Assembly: GCF_002127325.2 (NCBI RefSeq)
Contig: NC_035437.2
Location: 108,156,321-108,220,320 of the forward strand
DNA from: Helianthus annuus
Lineage: Eukaryota; Streptophyta; Magnoliopsida; Asterales; Asteraceae
Direction of reading: 5' to 3'
Length of the DNA: 64,000 nt
Within the stretch, counting starts at the first letter, position 1. Every line of letters starts with the position of its first letter. The notes beneath the pieces are model-generated. The model made no database searches, was not told where the DNA came from, and was given only the letters and a program-made list of their open reading frames with translations. Positions 25,997 through 40,204 of the stretch are shown in pieces. The position numbers were made by a program, and so were the translations under genes.

Positions 25997-26016
25997 TTTG
26001 GCGCCCACCGTGGGGC
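25997..26016 (+). other. Primer-binding site, element H
   Basis: TTTGGCGCCCACCGTGGGGC one base after the 5' LTR; tRNA not assigned. Confidence 0.75.
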
Positions 26017-26072
26017 AATTGGTGCTTCATTCATAAGAAAACCTTTTGTTCGAAATCATTTCAAAGAATTAC

Positions 26073-28661
26073 ATGGCTTCATCATTGAAAAACATGTCCA
26101 CGGCGATGTCTGCAGTCACCTCATCTCAGAACACTCTACCTCCTCCACCGGCAGGATCCCAGAAGAATGCTGAGAAGAGACAAACTCCTACTAATTCTAA
26201 AACTCAATCTCCTTCTGCTATGAATTCTTATATAACCAGTACTAGTGATGTATTTACTTTGATTTTGCAGATGAAGGATCGTATGCAGCGGCAGGATGAA
26301 ACTAATGAAAGGATCCTCAGGGAAATTGTAGATCTCAAAAGACAAAGGAGAACGACAGAGGATCATTCCCCACTGATGCCCAAATCCTTGAGCTTTGATA
26401 CTCCAATGATCACTTCTCAGCCATCGGAAATTCCAGACGTGCAGATTATGGGAGAGTCAAGAGGATTGCACCTCGGATCAACAGCAATGACTCAGACATC
26501 AGGCTCACACTTTCAGCCGGCAGGATCCTATCCCCAGCATATGGGATCCTTCGTGAATTCGGGAGCCTATCCGGGAGCACAGCAGTTTCAAGGATCCTAC
26601 TTTATTCCAGGATCATCCTAGGGACAAGGATCCTCCTTCGTTCCAGGATCATCCCAGGTTCAAGGATCCTCCTTCGTTCCAGGATCATCCCAGATACCAG
26701 GATCCTTCCAAATAACAGGATCCTTCCAGATGCCAGGATCCCTAAAAAGTTTGCAAACAGGAAGTCTAGATGTCCATCAAGGGGACTTCATTCCAATGCA
26801 GACCATTGCTTCCACTGGTCCCTCCGTTATCCCAGAATCCCAGCAATATGGATTCACTAACTTGAACTCAATGGGAGGTAACACTTTAAATAATCATCTT
26901 ATTACTAACCATGGATTCATGCAGGATACAGGTGTCAATCACGCTATGGCCAGGGAATTGCAGAAACTTAAAGATATGATCTCAAGTGTTCCAGGGGTAG
27001 TCAAGCCTATCCCAGAGATTGCAGATGGAAGCCATAAGGTATCTCGCTTTGCACCGCCAATTTGTGATGCAGAGGTACCCAAAAGGTTCCATATCCCTAC
27101 TATGAAGCTGTATGATGGTACAACGGATCCAGAGGAGCACATAGCACAATACAGGGAGAGGATGGAGATCAATCCTATCCCAGAAAAGTTGAAGGAAGCA
27201 TGCCTATGTAAAGGATTTGGATCCACTCTTACTGGATCAGCTCTTAAGTGGCTGCTAAGTCTTCCCCCTTACTCTATTACTTCATTTGCTAATTTAGTTA
27301 ATTTATTCAATAACCAATTCTCTTGTAGTAGAAAATTTGAAAGATTAACCAGTGATTTATATAGGGTAACTCAAAGTCATAATGAATCATTAAGGGATTA
27401 TATAACTAAATTTAGTAAAGAATCCTTGGACATTCCCAACTTGGATATGGCTACGGCTGTTGAAGCCTTCAAAATGGGACTGCTTAAGGATTCATTATTC
27501 TATGATGATCTTGTTATGACACCATGCAGGAACCTAGATGAAGTAAGAACTCGGGCACTCAGGTTCATCCGGCTAGAGGATGACAAGAGAATCCAGGAGA
27601 GACAAGTAGGATCCTCAAAACAGGAGAAGCAAGGATCCTCCTTCAAGAACAACAAATTCAAATCCTACCATAGAAATGAGAATCAGAATGTGCATGCTGT
27701 TGACCAAGAAGAGGATGATGAAGATTATCCTCCAATCTCAGAATATTGTTTTTCCGTTGATAATCATGAACTAATCCTTGCAATGCAGAATCTAGGTGAA
27801 AAAGCTAGGTGGCCCAGGAAGAATGATAAACCATCCGGGACTAAAGACAAGTCAAAATGGTGTGCATACCATGAGGATTTCGGGCATCTAACTGAAGAAT
27901 GCATAGCTTTAAGAAAAGAGATTGGATATCTGTTAAGCAAGGGGCACCTAAAAGAATTGTTGGGAAGGAAAAAGCAAAGGACTCAGGATCCTGAAAGGAT
28001 CCCTGAAAAGGCTCCAGCACCTCCGGCAAATGCACAAGTGATCAACTTTATTTCCGGAGGATCAGACATCTGTGGTACATCCTTCTCGGCGGCCAAAAGG
28101 CATGCAAAGGAGTAAAAAATGGATAATGGAGAAAGACCTATTAGAACCTCAAGTGTCTCAGAGGGGAAGATAATAACGTTTGATGAGGATGATCGCATTA
28201 ACATTCAGGATCCTCATCATGATAGTTTAGTTATTACTCTCTTTATCTCTAACCATGTTGTCCGCTGGATCCTTATCGATGGAGGAAGCTCAGTGAACAT
28301 TATCCAGCTTGATGTTCTGAAGAAAATGGGTATCCCAGAATCAGACATCACACCAAGATCCTCCGTGCTTGTAGGATTCAGTGGAGAAACGAAGAAAACT
28401 CTGGGGGACATCAAACTCCCAATCTACGTGGAAGGATTACATAATTATCAGAAATTTTGTGTTATTGACTGTTTGTCTTGTTGCAATGTTATCCTTGGCA
28501 GACCTTGGATACATGATATGAAAGCAGTCCCATCCACCTACCATCAATGTGTGAAGCTCCCTAGCCCATGGGGAATAATCAAGATCGACAGTGATCAGCA
28601 GGAGGCTAAGGATTGTTATACCTCATCCATGAAGCCAACCTCGAAGCCAAGGGAGCAATAG
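26073..28661 (+). pseudogene. Element H gag-protease with two nonsense codons
   Basis: Same domain order as A and F: Ser/Pro N-terminus, PGSS repeats, gag core, knuckle CAYHEDFGHLTEEC, protease LIDGGSS. The frame is continuous except for TAG at 26619-26621 in the repeat region and TAA at 28113-28115 between knuckle and protease. Protease and the end of gag stay open to the regular TAG at 28659-28661. With identical LTRs, the stops probably predate this insertion. Confidence 0.9.
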
Positions 28662-28667
28662 CAATTA
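28659..28667 (+). promoter_or_regulatory. Leaky-stop context UAG-CAA-UUA (H)
   Basis: CAA TAG CAA TTA, with pol in the same frame and its first ATG nine codons downstream. Confidence 0.7.
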
Positions 28668-28688
28668 CAGTATCCTCCGAGGAATGTC

Positions 28689-31967
<3,279 letters not shown>

Positions 31968-32200
31968 ACATGATCCTTCAAGCATGTGATCCTTTTATTG
32001 AAGTATCCTCGAAGGATCCCGGTGATGTCAGTGATCCTTAATCTGGTAATGTCCTTATCTTAAAACATTTACATTTCCTTACTTTTTACCAAAGGATAAG
32101 GATCCTGTATCCTTCATCCTCTTCTCACGAACCATTTGAGTTATGATAGTTCAGGTATCTACAGCATATCGTCAAAGATCTTCAAAAGCAACGCAGATCC

Positions 32201-32596
32201 TTGGGCTTGTCCCCAGCTATCCTTGGGATTATCCCCAGTTTCCGCCAGCAGCGCACGATGATCCTGATATAGTTCACGTCTTTGGGACCAGTACCCACTT
32301 CCGGGGCTGACAACCTCATCGTACTGGCTATACCCAGGATCCTACGTATAATGGTAGACGTACCATACATCCGTTCATAAGGTTTCTAACGTTTTCACGT
32401 TAGCTAAGGTTTTGGCATTTTCATGTCACTAAGTTTGGATAGTCGCCAGTAAGGGCCATACTCCAGTTTACATACGATCCTTTGGGCTTGTCCCCAGTTA
32501 TCCTTTGGGCTTGTCCCCAGTTATCCTTTGGGATCATCCCCAATTATCCTTTGGGCATGTCCCCAGCTACTAATTTATCTTTTACATTGGCTTAGT
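32201..32596 (+). repeat. Hairpin ladder, element H
   Basis: Stem/loop/stem units, mostly with six-base loops: TTGGG-CTTGTC-CCCAG (32201), TTGGG-ATTATC-CCCAG (32223), ATGGT-AGACGT-ACCAT (32351), CTAACG-TTTTCA-CGTTAG (32386), GGCA-TTTTCA-TGTC (32414), TTGGG-CTTGTC-CCCAG (32482 and 32505), TTGGG-ATCATC-CCCAA (32528) and TTGGG-CATGTC-CCCAG (32551). A last TTGG...CCAA pair with a seven-base loop follows near 32587. Confidence 0.7.
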
Positions 32597-33003
32597 CCCA
32601 AGATATGTTCCATTTTTCAGGTTCTCGAAGTTAAACAAATAAGGATCCTTAATCCTTATCATCCATTAAAATTTCACTTATGGTTATCTTGATTAAAGGT
32701 TAGGATCCTAACTTGGATCCTCAGGTATGATCCTTGACTATTTTGATTATACTAAACAACCCCTACACTTTGACAACTAAAACTATGATCCTTGAAAATT
32801 TTCAATGATAGGATATTTGATCTAGGATCATATCCTAAATTTATTAAACATGGTTTGCTCAACTCTTGTTACTCTAACAAATATGTTTCTAAAAATTGGG
32901 AAATAAGAAGATAAATAAAGGATAACAACACGAGATAAGCCAGAAAGATTAGAGTTATATTATTAACAAAAGGATCTTAAACCCTTTCAGAAAGGTGTCA
33001 AAA

Positions 33004-33057
33004 TTGCCAACCCACATTTCTACCAGCAAAACGTGGCCCGTCCACATGGGTTGGCAA
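33004..33057 (+). promoter_or_regulatory. Conserved inverted repeat, possible three-way junction (H copy)
   Basis: TTGCCAACCCA ... TGGGTTGGCAA arms with inner GTGG-CCCGT-CCAC. The other inner arm is CATTT here, so it pairs less well with AAACG than in C and F. Confidence 0.55.
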
Positions 33058-33323
33058 AGGGTGTCCATTGTCTATGCGGTCATAGCAGGTGCAGGAAATT
33101 AAAGACGGCAGGATCACAAAGGCTTCATCCCCCAAACAGAGGATCCCTCCACCTTTTGTAATCCTACCTATTGTCCAAAGGATCCATGATCCTTAACCCT
33201 AAAAACTATTGTTCAAAGATTACAAACCATAATTGTTTCAAACCACAAACAAACCACTACCAAACTCAAAAAATTGGGCTCCGGCCTAGTCTCGAAATAT
33301 CCATCATTGCCCAATCCTGCAGC

Positions 33324-34929
33324 TCAAACCTTTGCTGCTTCATCACCACCGGCTCCACTAGCTTCTCCACCCTGATCCTTGCCAGCATCACCACCCTCCA
33401 GCATTGGGATATCCTCAGCATCATCGTCATCCTCCAACTCTGCTAGCCTTGCCTTCCAACCTTCCACGTCCCATGTGCCTTTGTCAAAGGAAGGATCCTG
33501 AGCCTCCGCAGCCATCTGCAGCTGGATCTTATACATAGTTATCGCAGCAGAGACCTTAGCGTCCTGGGTGATGTCACGCTTCTCGTAGTCAAAGCTGATC
33601 AGTGCTTTGACAGCTTTATCCTTGGTAGCCCGGAGCTCCTTCTCAAGATCAACTATCTTGAGATCCTTCAGCACACCCATCTGTTGAAGGTCGGCAATCT
33701 GGCGGTCTTGATCTTCAACGTGATTAACATAAGTCTCTATTTCGGTAAATCTCTGCAAGAAAAACAGGATATGGCGTCAGACATAGGTGATCCTCAAAAC
33801 CATCAGGATAACCAACAGGGGCAATGATTCTTACCTCATTGACATAATCGAGAAACTGTTGGCGGAGCAGAGGAAATCCTTGAAGATCCTCCGGAGCCTT
33901 CCTCTTCTTTCCCTTACCCCTAATGGTTAATTTAGGGGCTGAAGCAGAGGGACTAGCCGCAGGAGTCTTCTTCTTCGAAGATTTGACGTTGGCAAGATCA
34001 TCAATCCCAAACAAGGAGGCGGACTTGGCGGACTTAGCAGATTTCCCAGCACCTACACAATCAAAACAAGTCTCCTAACTAATTTAATATTTTTGCATAG
34101 AACTTACTTTTTGGTAAGGATACTTACTTGACATTGTGGCAGATGCGGAGGATACTTCTTATGAATCTTGGATGGTGACTTGAAAACTTCTGGTCTCAGG
34201 ATCAAGCTTCTTGAAAGCTAAAACTCTCTCTCTTGCAGCAGGAGTTAACTTGAGATGAGTAACGGATATAGCTGAAAAAACACAAAAGACAAAAAAGACA
34301 TTAGCGATCCTCATCATAAGAGACAAGTCTGATGATGATCCTTCCAGGATCCTCTATCCTACCATGAGTAGCCCACTCCTTGGGGAGATCCTCCCCGTTA
34401 GGGATGGTATCTCTCCTAACAAAGAAGAATCGTCGCTTCCAGTTGGTATCATTTTTTGTGACCTTAAAAACAGGGTGATCCTCTCCAGCTTTCCGTTTCA
34501 ACAAGTATCGACAGGAACCAAATGTGGTAAGATCATATAACTCGGCCAGCTCTGGCATCCCTAAGTCAATCCCCTCCTGCTCGATGATCCTCTCAAGGGT
34601 ACACAGAACCCTCCAGATCATCGGCATGGCCTGGATATAGGACATACGGTCAGAGAGAAGAAGGACTGGGTGAAGGCTGGAAAAGGATATGAATATCCTA
34701 TGATAAACGGAGTTACAGGAAAGGCCACCCAGGCGTCGGAAACGAAATCACTCAGAGCGGTGGGAGTAAAAGACTTGAAGACGGTATCCGCCGGAAAACA
34801 GTGACGGATCCTATCAACATGAGCATCAGTAAAACAGCACCTCTCTGTAGGAGAGTCTTTGACGATCCCTTGGCTTTTCAGGGGATTACTCTTCTCGTGA
34901 TCCTTATGGGGAGAATTTCGGAGCAACAT
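33324..34929 (-). pseudogene. Antisense spliced gene of element H (frameshift and stop)
   Basis: Exons on the minus strand: 34929-34363, 34271-34128, 34052-33835, 33752-33324. All have GT-AG borders and the phases of the F copy. Exon 1 has 567 instead of 568 bases: a one-base loss near 34647, just before the SYIQAMPMIWRVL segment, shifts the frame. Exon 2 has TAA at 34161-34159. Exon 3 keeps GKGKKRKA, exon 4 the coiled-coil-like part. The open frame upstream of the ATG is not conserved, so I start at MLLRNSP. Confidence 0.82.
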
Positions 34930-35081
34930 ACTTGTGGCGAAACAAAAAACAGAGCAAGAGCAGAAAAAAAAACAGAGCAGGAAAAGGAAAAAAGAAAGAG
35001 AATACCTGATCAATCTTCGGTGGAGATTATAAAGGGAGTATATCCTGAATTTAAATGCAAATCGATCCTTACCCTATCTCC

Positions 35082-35160
35082 TATTTATAATCATGATTTG
35101 CAGGGATGTCACTTCAGTGACGTAATGATCGCAACGGCTATTCCGGTTATAACGGCTAGT
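35082..35160 (-). promoter_or_regulatory. Candidate promoter of the antisense gene (H)
   Basis: Minus-strand TATAAATA at 35082-35089, 153 bp upstream of the ATG. TGACGTAA at 35118-35125. AACGGCTA at 35133-35140 and 35151-35158. Same order as in C and F. Confidence 0.5.
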
Positions 35161-35230
35161 TACCCGAGTTGTCCGTTGAAGATAAGATCAAAACAAAATA
35201 TAACTCGTTAATTTACAATGAACTCCTTAT

Positions 35231-35244
35231 ATTTTGGGGATAAT
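35231..35244 (+). other. Polypurine tract, element H
   Basis: TTTTGGGGATAAT immediately before the 3' LTR. C and F have TTTTGGGGGCAAT at the same place. Confidence 0.65.
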
Positions 35245-35962
35245 TGTTAGGGCTGGATTTTTTACAATACATGATCCTCACATGTGATCCTAACCAGTGA
35301 TCCATGTTTCTTTGGCAGATAGTGATCCTCAGCAGACCTCCAGGATCAGGATCACGGACCATCATAGGATCCTCATGCTAACAGTTGCTTTCGTTGAATT
35401 TAATGTTGTTTTGCAGGAATGACTAGCAGGATCCGCTCTTAGCATCACAATTAAAGGACACGTCTTCACAACTATGGCATGTGCTTAATCGGAGATGGAC
35501 GTTGTGAAGGATATGGAAACTTGGCATGATTTAAGGGCGATAATTTAGGCTAGATTTACTTTTATTTCTAAAGGGGTAATGAGCTGATTATTAGTCTTTT
35601 TACCTAAAATAGGTCACCTACACTTGTATATATAACACTCTTCCTCATTCGGAAGAACACACGACACAACTCTCACACGCTTAGACACCCGAAACTATAG
35701 TGATCCTTGTACTCAGCTCATTATCATCCAAAGTTGTAACTATTTTTCTTATATTGAAGTTTGGTGATCGGTAGTTGCCATCACCCGAGGTTTTTTATGC
35801 CGGAGATCATACATTGATCAAGGGCTTTTTCCTCGTATAAATCATTGTGTCTTTGCATATTTCACATTGAAGTGATCCTTTACTTTTTCTACAAACCAAG
35901 CATCATACCCCATTTACATAAAGTTTGGTTGCATTATCCTTGTGTGATTTTTGACCAAAACA
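35245..35962 (+). repeat. Element H 3' LTR
   Basis: 718 bp, read as identical to the 5' LTR, followed by the GCCAT duplication and the remaining part of F's 5' LTR. Confidence 0.93.
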
Positions 35963-36150
35963 GCCATCACCCGAGGTTTTTTATGCCGGAGATCATTCAT
36001 TGATCAAGGGCTTTTTCCTCGTATAAATCCTTGTGTCACTTGCATATTTCTCACTAAAGTGATCCTTTACTTTTTCAACAAACCAAGCATCATTCCCCGT
36101 TTACCTAGAGTTTGGTTGCATTATCCTTGTGTGATTTTTGACCAAAACAG

Positions 36151-36170
36151 TTTGGCGCCCTCCGTGGGGC
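36151..36170 (+). other. Primer-binding site, element F (one base changed)
   Basis: TTTGGCGCCCTCCGTGGGGC; A, E and H have A at the changed position. Confidence 0.7.
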
Positions 36171-36226
36171 AATTGGTGCTTCATTCATAAGAAAACTTTC
36201 TGTTCGAAATCATTTCAAAGAGTTAC

Positions 36227-38779
36227 ATGGCTTCATCATTGAAGAATACATCCACGGCGATGTCTGCAGTCACCTCGTCTCAGAACACTCTGCCTTTGCC
36301 TCCACCACCGGCAGGATCTCAAAAAAATGCTGAGAAGAGACCAACTCCTACTTTCTCTAAACCTCCATCTTCTTCTGCTATGAATTCTTCTGCTCCCAGT
36401 ACTAGTGATGTATTTACTTTGATTTTGCAGATGAAGGATCGTATGCAGCGGCAGGATGAAACTAATGACAGGATCCTCAGAGAAATCGGAGATCTCAAAA
36501 GACAAAAGAAAGCGACAGAGGATCATTCCCCACTGATGCCCAAATCTTTAAGTTTTGATACTCCGATGATCACTTCTCAGCCATCAGGAGTCCCAGACGT
36601 TCAAATTGTGGGAGGATCAAAAGGATTGCACCTCGGATCGGCAATAATGACTCAGGCATCGGGCTTACATTTTCAGCCGGTAGGATCCTATCCTCAGCAT
36701 ATGGGATCCTTCGTGAATTCAGGAGCCTATCCAGGAGCACAACAGTTTCAAGGATCCTACTTTGTTCCAGGATCATCCCAGGTTCAAGGATCCTCCTTTG
36801 TTCCGGGATCGTCTCAGATACCAGGATCCTCCCAGATGCCAGGATCCCTAAAGAGTTTGCAAACAGGAAATCTAGATGTCCATCAAGGGGATTTCATTCC
36901 AATGCAGACCATTGCCTCCACTGGTCCCTCCATCATCCCAGAATCCCAGCCATATGGATTCACACCCAGTATTCCTAACCTGAACCCAATGGGAGGTAAC
37001 ACCTTAAATAATTATCTTACCACTAACCATGGATTCGTGCAGGATACAGGTATCAATCATGCTATGGCCAGGGAGTTGCAGAAGCTGAAGGATATGATCT
37101 CAAGCGTTCCAGGGGTAGTCAAGCCTATCCCGGAGATTGCAGATGGAAGCCATAAGGTATCTCGTTTTGCACCACCAATTTGTGATGCAGAGGTACCCAA
37201 AAGGTTCCATATCCCTACTATGAAGCTGTATGATGGTACAACGGATCCTGAGGAGCACATAGCACAATACAGGGAGAGGATGGAGATCAATCCAATCCCA
37301 GAAAAGTTAAAGGAAGCATGCCTATGTAAAGGATTTGGATCCACTCTTACTGGATCAGCTCTTAAATGGCTGCTAAGTCTTCCCCCTTACTCTATCACTT
37401 CATTTGCTAATTTAGTTAATTTATTCAATAATCAATTCTCTTGTAGTAGAAAATTTGAAAGATTAACTAGTGATTTATACAGGGTAACTCAAAGTCATAA
37501 TGAATCATTAAGGGATTATATAACTAAATTCAGTAAAGAATCCTTGGACATTCCCAACTTGGATATGGCCACGGCTGTTGAGGCCTTCAAAATGGGACTG
37601 CTTAAGGATTCATTGTTCTATGATGATCTTGTTATGACACCGTGCAGGAACCTAGATGAAGTAAGAACTCGGGCACTCAGGTTCATCCGGCTAGAGGATG
37701 ACAAGAGGATCCAGGAGAGACAAGTAGGATCCTCAAAACAGGAGAAGCAAGGATCCTCCTTCAAGAGCAATAAATTCAAATCCTACCATAGAAATGACAA
37801 CCAGAACGTGCATGCTGTTGACCAAGAAGAGGATGATGAGGATTATCCTCCGATTTCTGAATATTGTTTTTCTGTTGACAATCATGAACTAATCCTTGCA
37901 ATGCAGAATCTAGGAGAAAAAGCCAGGTGGCCCAGAAAGAATGATAAACCATCCGGGACTAAAGACAAGTCAAAGTGGTGTGCATACCACGAGGATTTCG
38001 GGCATCTAACTGAAGAGTGCATCGCATTAAGAAAGGAAATTGGATATCTGCTAAGCAAGGGGCATCTAAAAGAGTTGTTGGGAAGAAAAAAGCAAAGGAC
38101 TCAGGATCCTGAAAGGATCCCTGAAAAGGCTCCAGCCCCTCCGGCGAATGCACAAGTGATCAACTTTATTTCCGGAGGATCAGACATCTGTGGTACATCC
38201 TTCTCAGCGGCTAAAAGGCATGCAAAGGAAGCAAAAATGGATAATGGAGAAAAACCTATCCGAACATCAAGTATCTCGGAAGGAAATACGATAACATTTG
38301 ATGAGGATGACCGCATTAACATCCAGGATCCTCATCATGATAGTTTAGTTATTACTCTATTTATTTCTAACCATTTTGTCCGCAGGATCCTTATCGACGG
38401 AGGAAGCTCAGTAAACATTATCCAGCTTGATGTTCTAAAGAAGATGGGTATCCCAGAATCAGACATCACACCAAGATCCTCCGTACTTGTGGGATTCAGT
38501 GGAGAAACTAAGAAAACTCTGGGGGACATCAAACTCCCAATCTACGTGGAAGGATTACATAATTATCAAAAATTTTGTGTTATTGACTGTTTATCTTGTT
38601 GTAATGTTATCCTTGGCAGGCCCTGGATACATGATATGAAAGCAGTCCCATCCACCTACCATCAATGTGTGAAACTCCCTAGCCCATGGGGGATAATCGA
38701 GATCGACAGTGATCAGCAGGAGGCCAAGGATTGTTATACCTCATCCATGAAACCAACCTCGAAGCCAAGGGAGCAATAG
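36227..38779 (+). CDS. Element F gag-protease polyprotein (intact)
   Basis: 850 residues from MASSLKN to the leaky TAG. N-terminal Ser/Pro region, then a PGSS/QGSS repeat tract coded largely with GGATCC. The gag core begins near 340 (KLYDGTTDPEEHIAQYRERM), the knuckle CAYHEDFGHLTEEC near 590, the protease motif ILIDGGSSVNII near 720. Only A and F have an unbroken frame here. The start is shared with A and H and lies 57 bp after the PBS. Confidence 0.92.
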   Translation: MASSLKNTSTAMSAVTSSQNTLPLPPPPAGSQKNAEKRPTPTFSKPPSSSAMNSSAPSTSDVFTLILQMKDRMQRQDETNDRILREIGDLKRQKKATEDHSPLMPKSLSFDTPMITSQPSGVPDVQIVGGSKGLHLGSAIMTQASGLHFQPVGSYPQHMGSFVNSGAYPGAQQFQGSYFVPGSSQVQGSSFVPGSSQIPGSSQMPGSLKSLQTGNLDVHQGDFIPMQTIASTGPSIIPESQPYGFTPSIPNLNPMGGNTLNNYLTTNHGFVQDTGINHAMARELQKLKDMISSVPGVVKPIPEIADGSHKVSRFAPPICDAEVPKRFHIPTMKLYDGTTDPEEHIAQYRERMEINPIPEKLKEACLCKGFGSTLTGSALKWLLSLPPYSITSFANLVNLFNNQFSCSRKFERLTSDLYRVTQSHNESLRDYITKFSKESLDIPNLDMATAVEAFKMGLLKDSLFYDDLVMTPCRNLDEVRTRALRFIRLEDDKRIQERQVGSSKQEKQGSSFKSNKFKSYHRNDNQNVHAVDQEEDDEDYPPISEYCFSVDNHELILAMQNLGEKARWPRKNDKPSGTKDKSKWCAYHEDFGHLTEECIALRKEIGYLLSKGHLKELLGRKKQRTQDPERIPEKAPAPPANAQVINFISGGSDICGTSFSAAKRHAKEAKMDNGEKPIRTSSISEGNTITFDEDDRINIQDPHHDSLVITLFISNHFVRRILIDGGSSVNIIQLDVLKKMGIPESDITPRSSVLVGFSGETKKTLGDIKLPIYVEGLHNYQKFCVIDCLSCCNVILGRPWIHDMKAVPSTYHQCVKLPSPWGIIEIDSDQQEAKDCYTSSMKPTSKPREQ

Positions 38780-38785
38780 CAATTA
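38777..38785 (+). promoter_or_regulatory. Leaky-stop context UAG-CAA-UUA (F)
   Basis: CAA TAG CAA TTA ending gag-protease, with pol in the same frame. Confidence 0.7.
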
Positions 38786-39759
38786 CAGTATCCTCCAAGG
38801 AATGTCTTGGAGGCAAGGGAACAGGATGTGGATGAAATCCTTCTGGATCCTAATGATCCTGAATCAAAAATCTATATCGGATCAGGGATCCTTGGCAAGA
38901 TGAAAGAAGACATAATATCCTTCCTCAAAAGAAGAAAATCTACCTTTGCATGGAAACATGAAGATATGACAGGTATATCTAAGGATATTATCACTCATAA
39001 ACTTGGCATTGACAGGTCGATCAAACCAATCCACCAAAAAAGGAGGAAGTTTGCACCAGAAAGGAATGCCATTATCCAGGAAGAAGTAGAAAGACTACTT
39101 CGAGCAGGTATGATCAGAGAGGTAAAATATCCAAAATGGTTAGCCAATGTGGTTGTTGTCCAAAAGAAAAACGGAAAGTGGAGGGTATGTGTCGATTTCA
39201 CTGATCTGAATAAGGCATGTCCCAAGGATCCTTTCCCATTACCCCACATTGACTCCATGGTGGATGCAACGGCGGGGCATGAACTGTTAACCTTTATGGA
39301 TGCATCATCTGGATTCCAACAAATTCAGATGGAGCCATCTGACCAAGAGGATACAGCCTTTATGACCCCAACCGGTTTATATTGCTATATTGCTATGCCT
39401 TTTGGACTAAGAAATGCAGGTGCAACATATCAAAGGCTGGTGAATATGATGTTCAAAGATCAAATTGGACAGACTATGGAAGTGTACATAGACGATATGG
39501 TAGTAAAATCAAAGAAAGCTGAGGATCACCTAAGGGACTTGGAGGAAGCATTTGATATCCTTGATAATTATAACATGAAGCTTAATCCTTCGAAATGTCA
39601 CTTTGGTGTTAAAGCAGGTAATTTCTAGGATATATGGTAACTCAGAGGGGCATTGAAGCAAGCCCGGAACAAATTAAAGCATTGGTGAATATCAAATCCC
39701 CTGCCAATGCTAAGGATGTGCAAAGGCTAACAGGCAGGATAGCAGCTCTAAACAGGTTC

Positions 39760-40204
39760 TGTAGGATCGGACTTCGACCTAAATGAGTCGTTCGGAAGAG
39801 CTCAAATCCGTTTCAGCGGCGGAAACAAAGAAACGAATATATACACAGCTTGTTTCACACTTTAATCCTCTCGTATATTGATATTACAAACGATTACAGT
39901 AAGAGGAAATACCGGCAGCACCTCGGTATTAATTCTGAACAACCGTTACAAATGACATGACAAACAACCTATTTATACTATTTCTGGTCCACTCCAACGT
40001 CACGTCCGAATAAGCGGACCAGACCTTAAGTTCTGGACCTCTCCAACGGCATGTCCGTATAAGCGGTCCAGAACATTGCCGTATAAGCGGTCCAGCCCCT
40101 AAAACCCCTAAACTCTCTAATTTTCTCGTAAATCACGCCCTAATCTATACAATACAATGTAAGACTCGATCTAAGACGAAATCAACAGATGTCGTGCACC
40201 AACA
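39760..40204 (-). repeat. Element I 3' LTR (445 bp)
   Basis: TGTAGGATCGGA...GCACCAACA. Includes three ATAAGCGGNCCAG repeats at about 40010-40096. Confidence 0.92.

Larger units (their letters stand above)
31968..33323. other. Element H tail between convergent pol and antisense gene
   Basis: Non-coding. It contains the hairpin ladder (32201-32596), a GATCC-rich stretch (32640-32830) and the 33004-33057 inverted repeat. Short open frames here are not conserved as protein. Confidence 0.7.
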
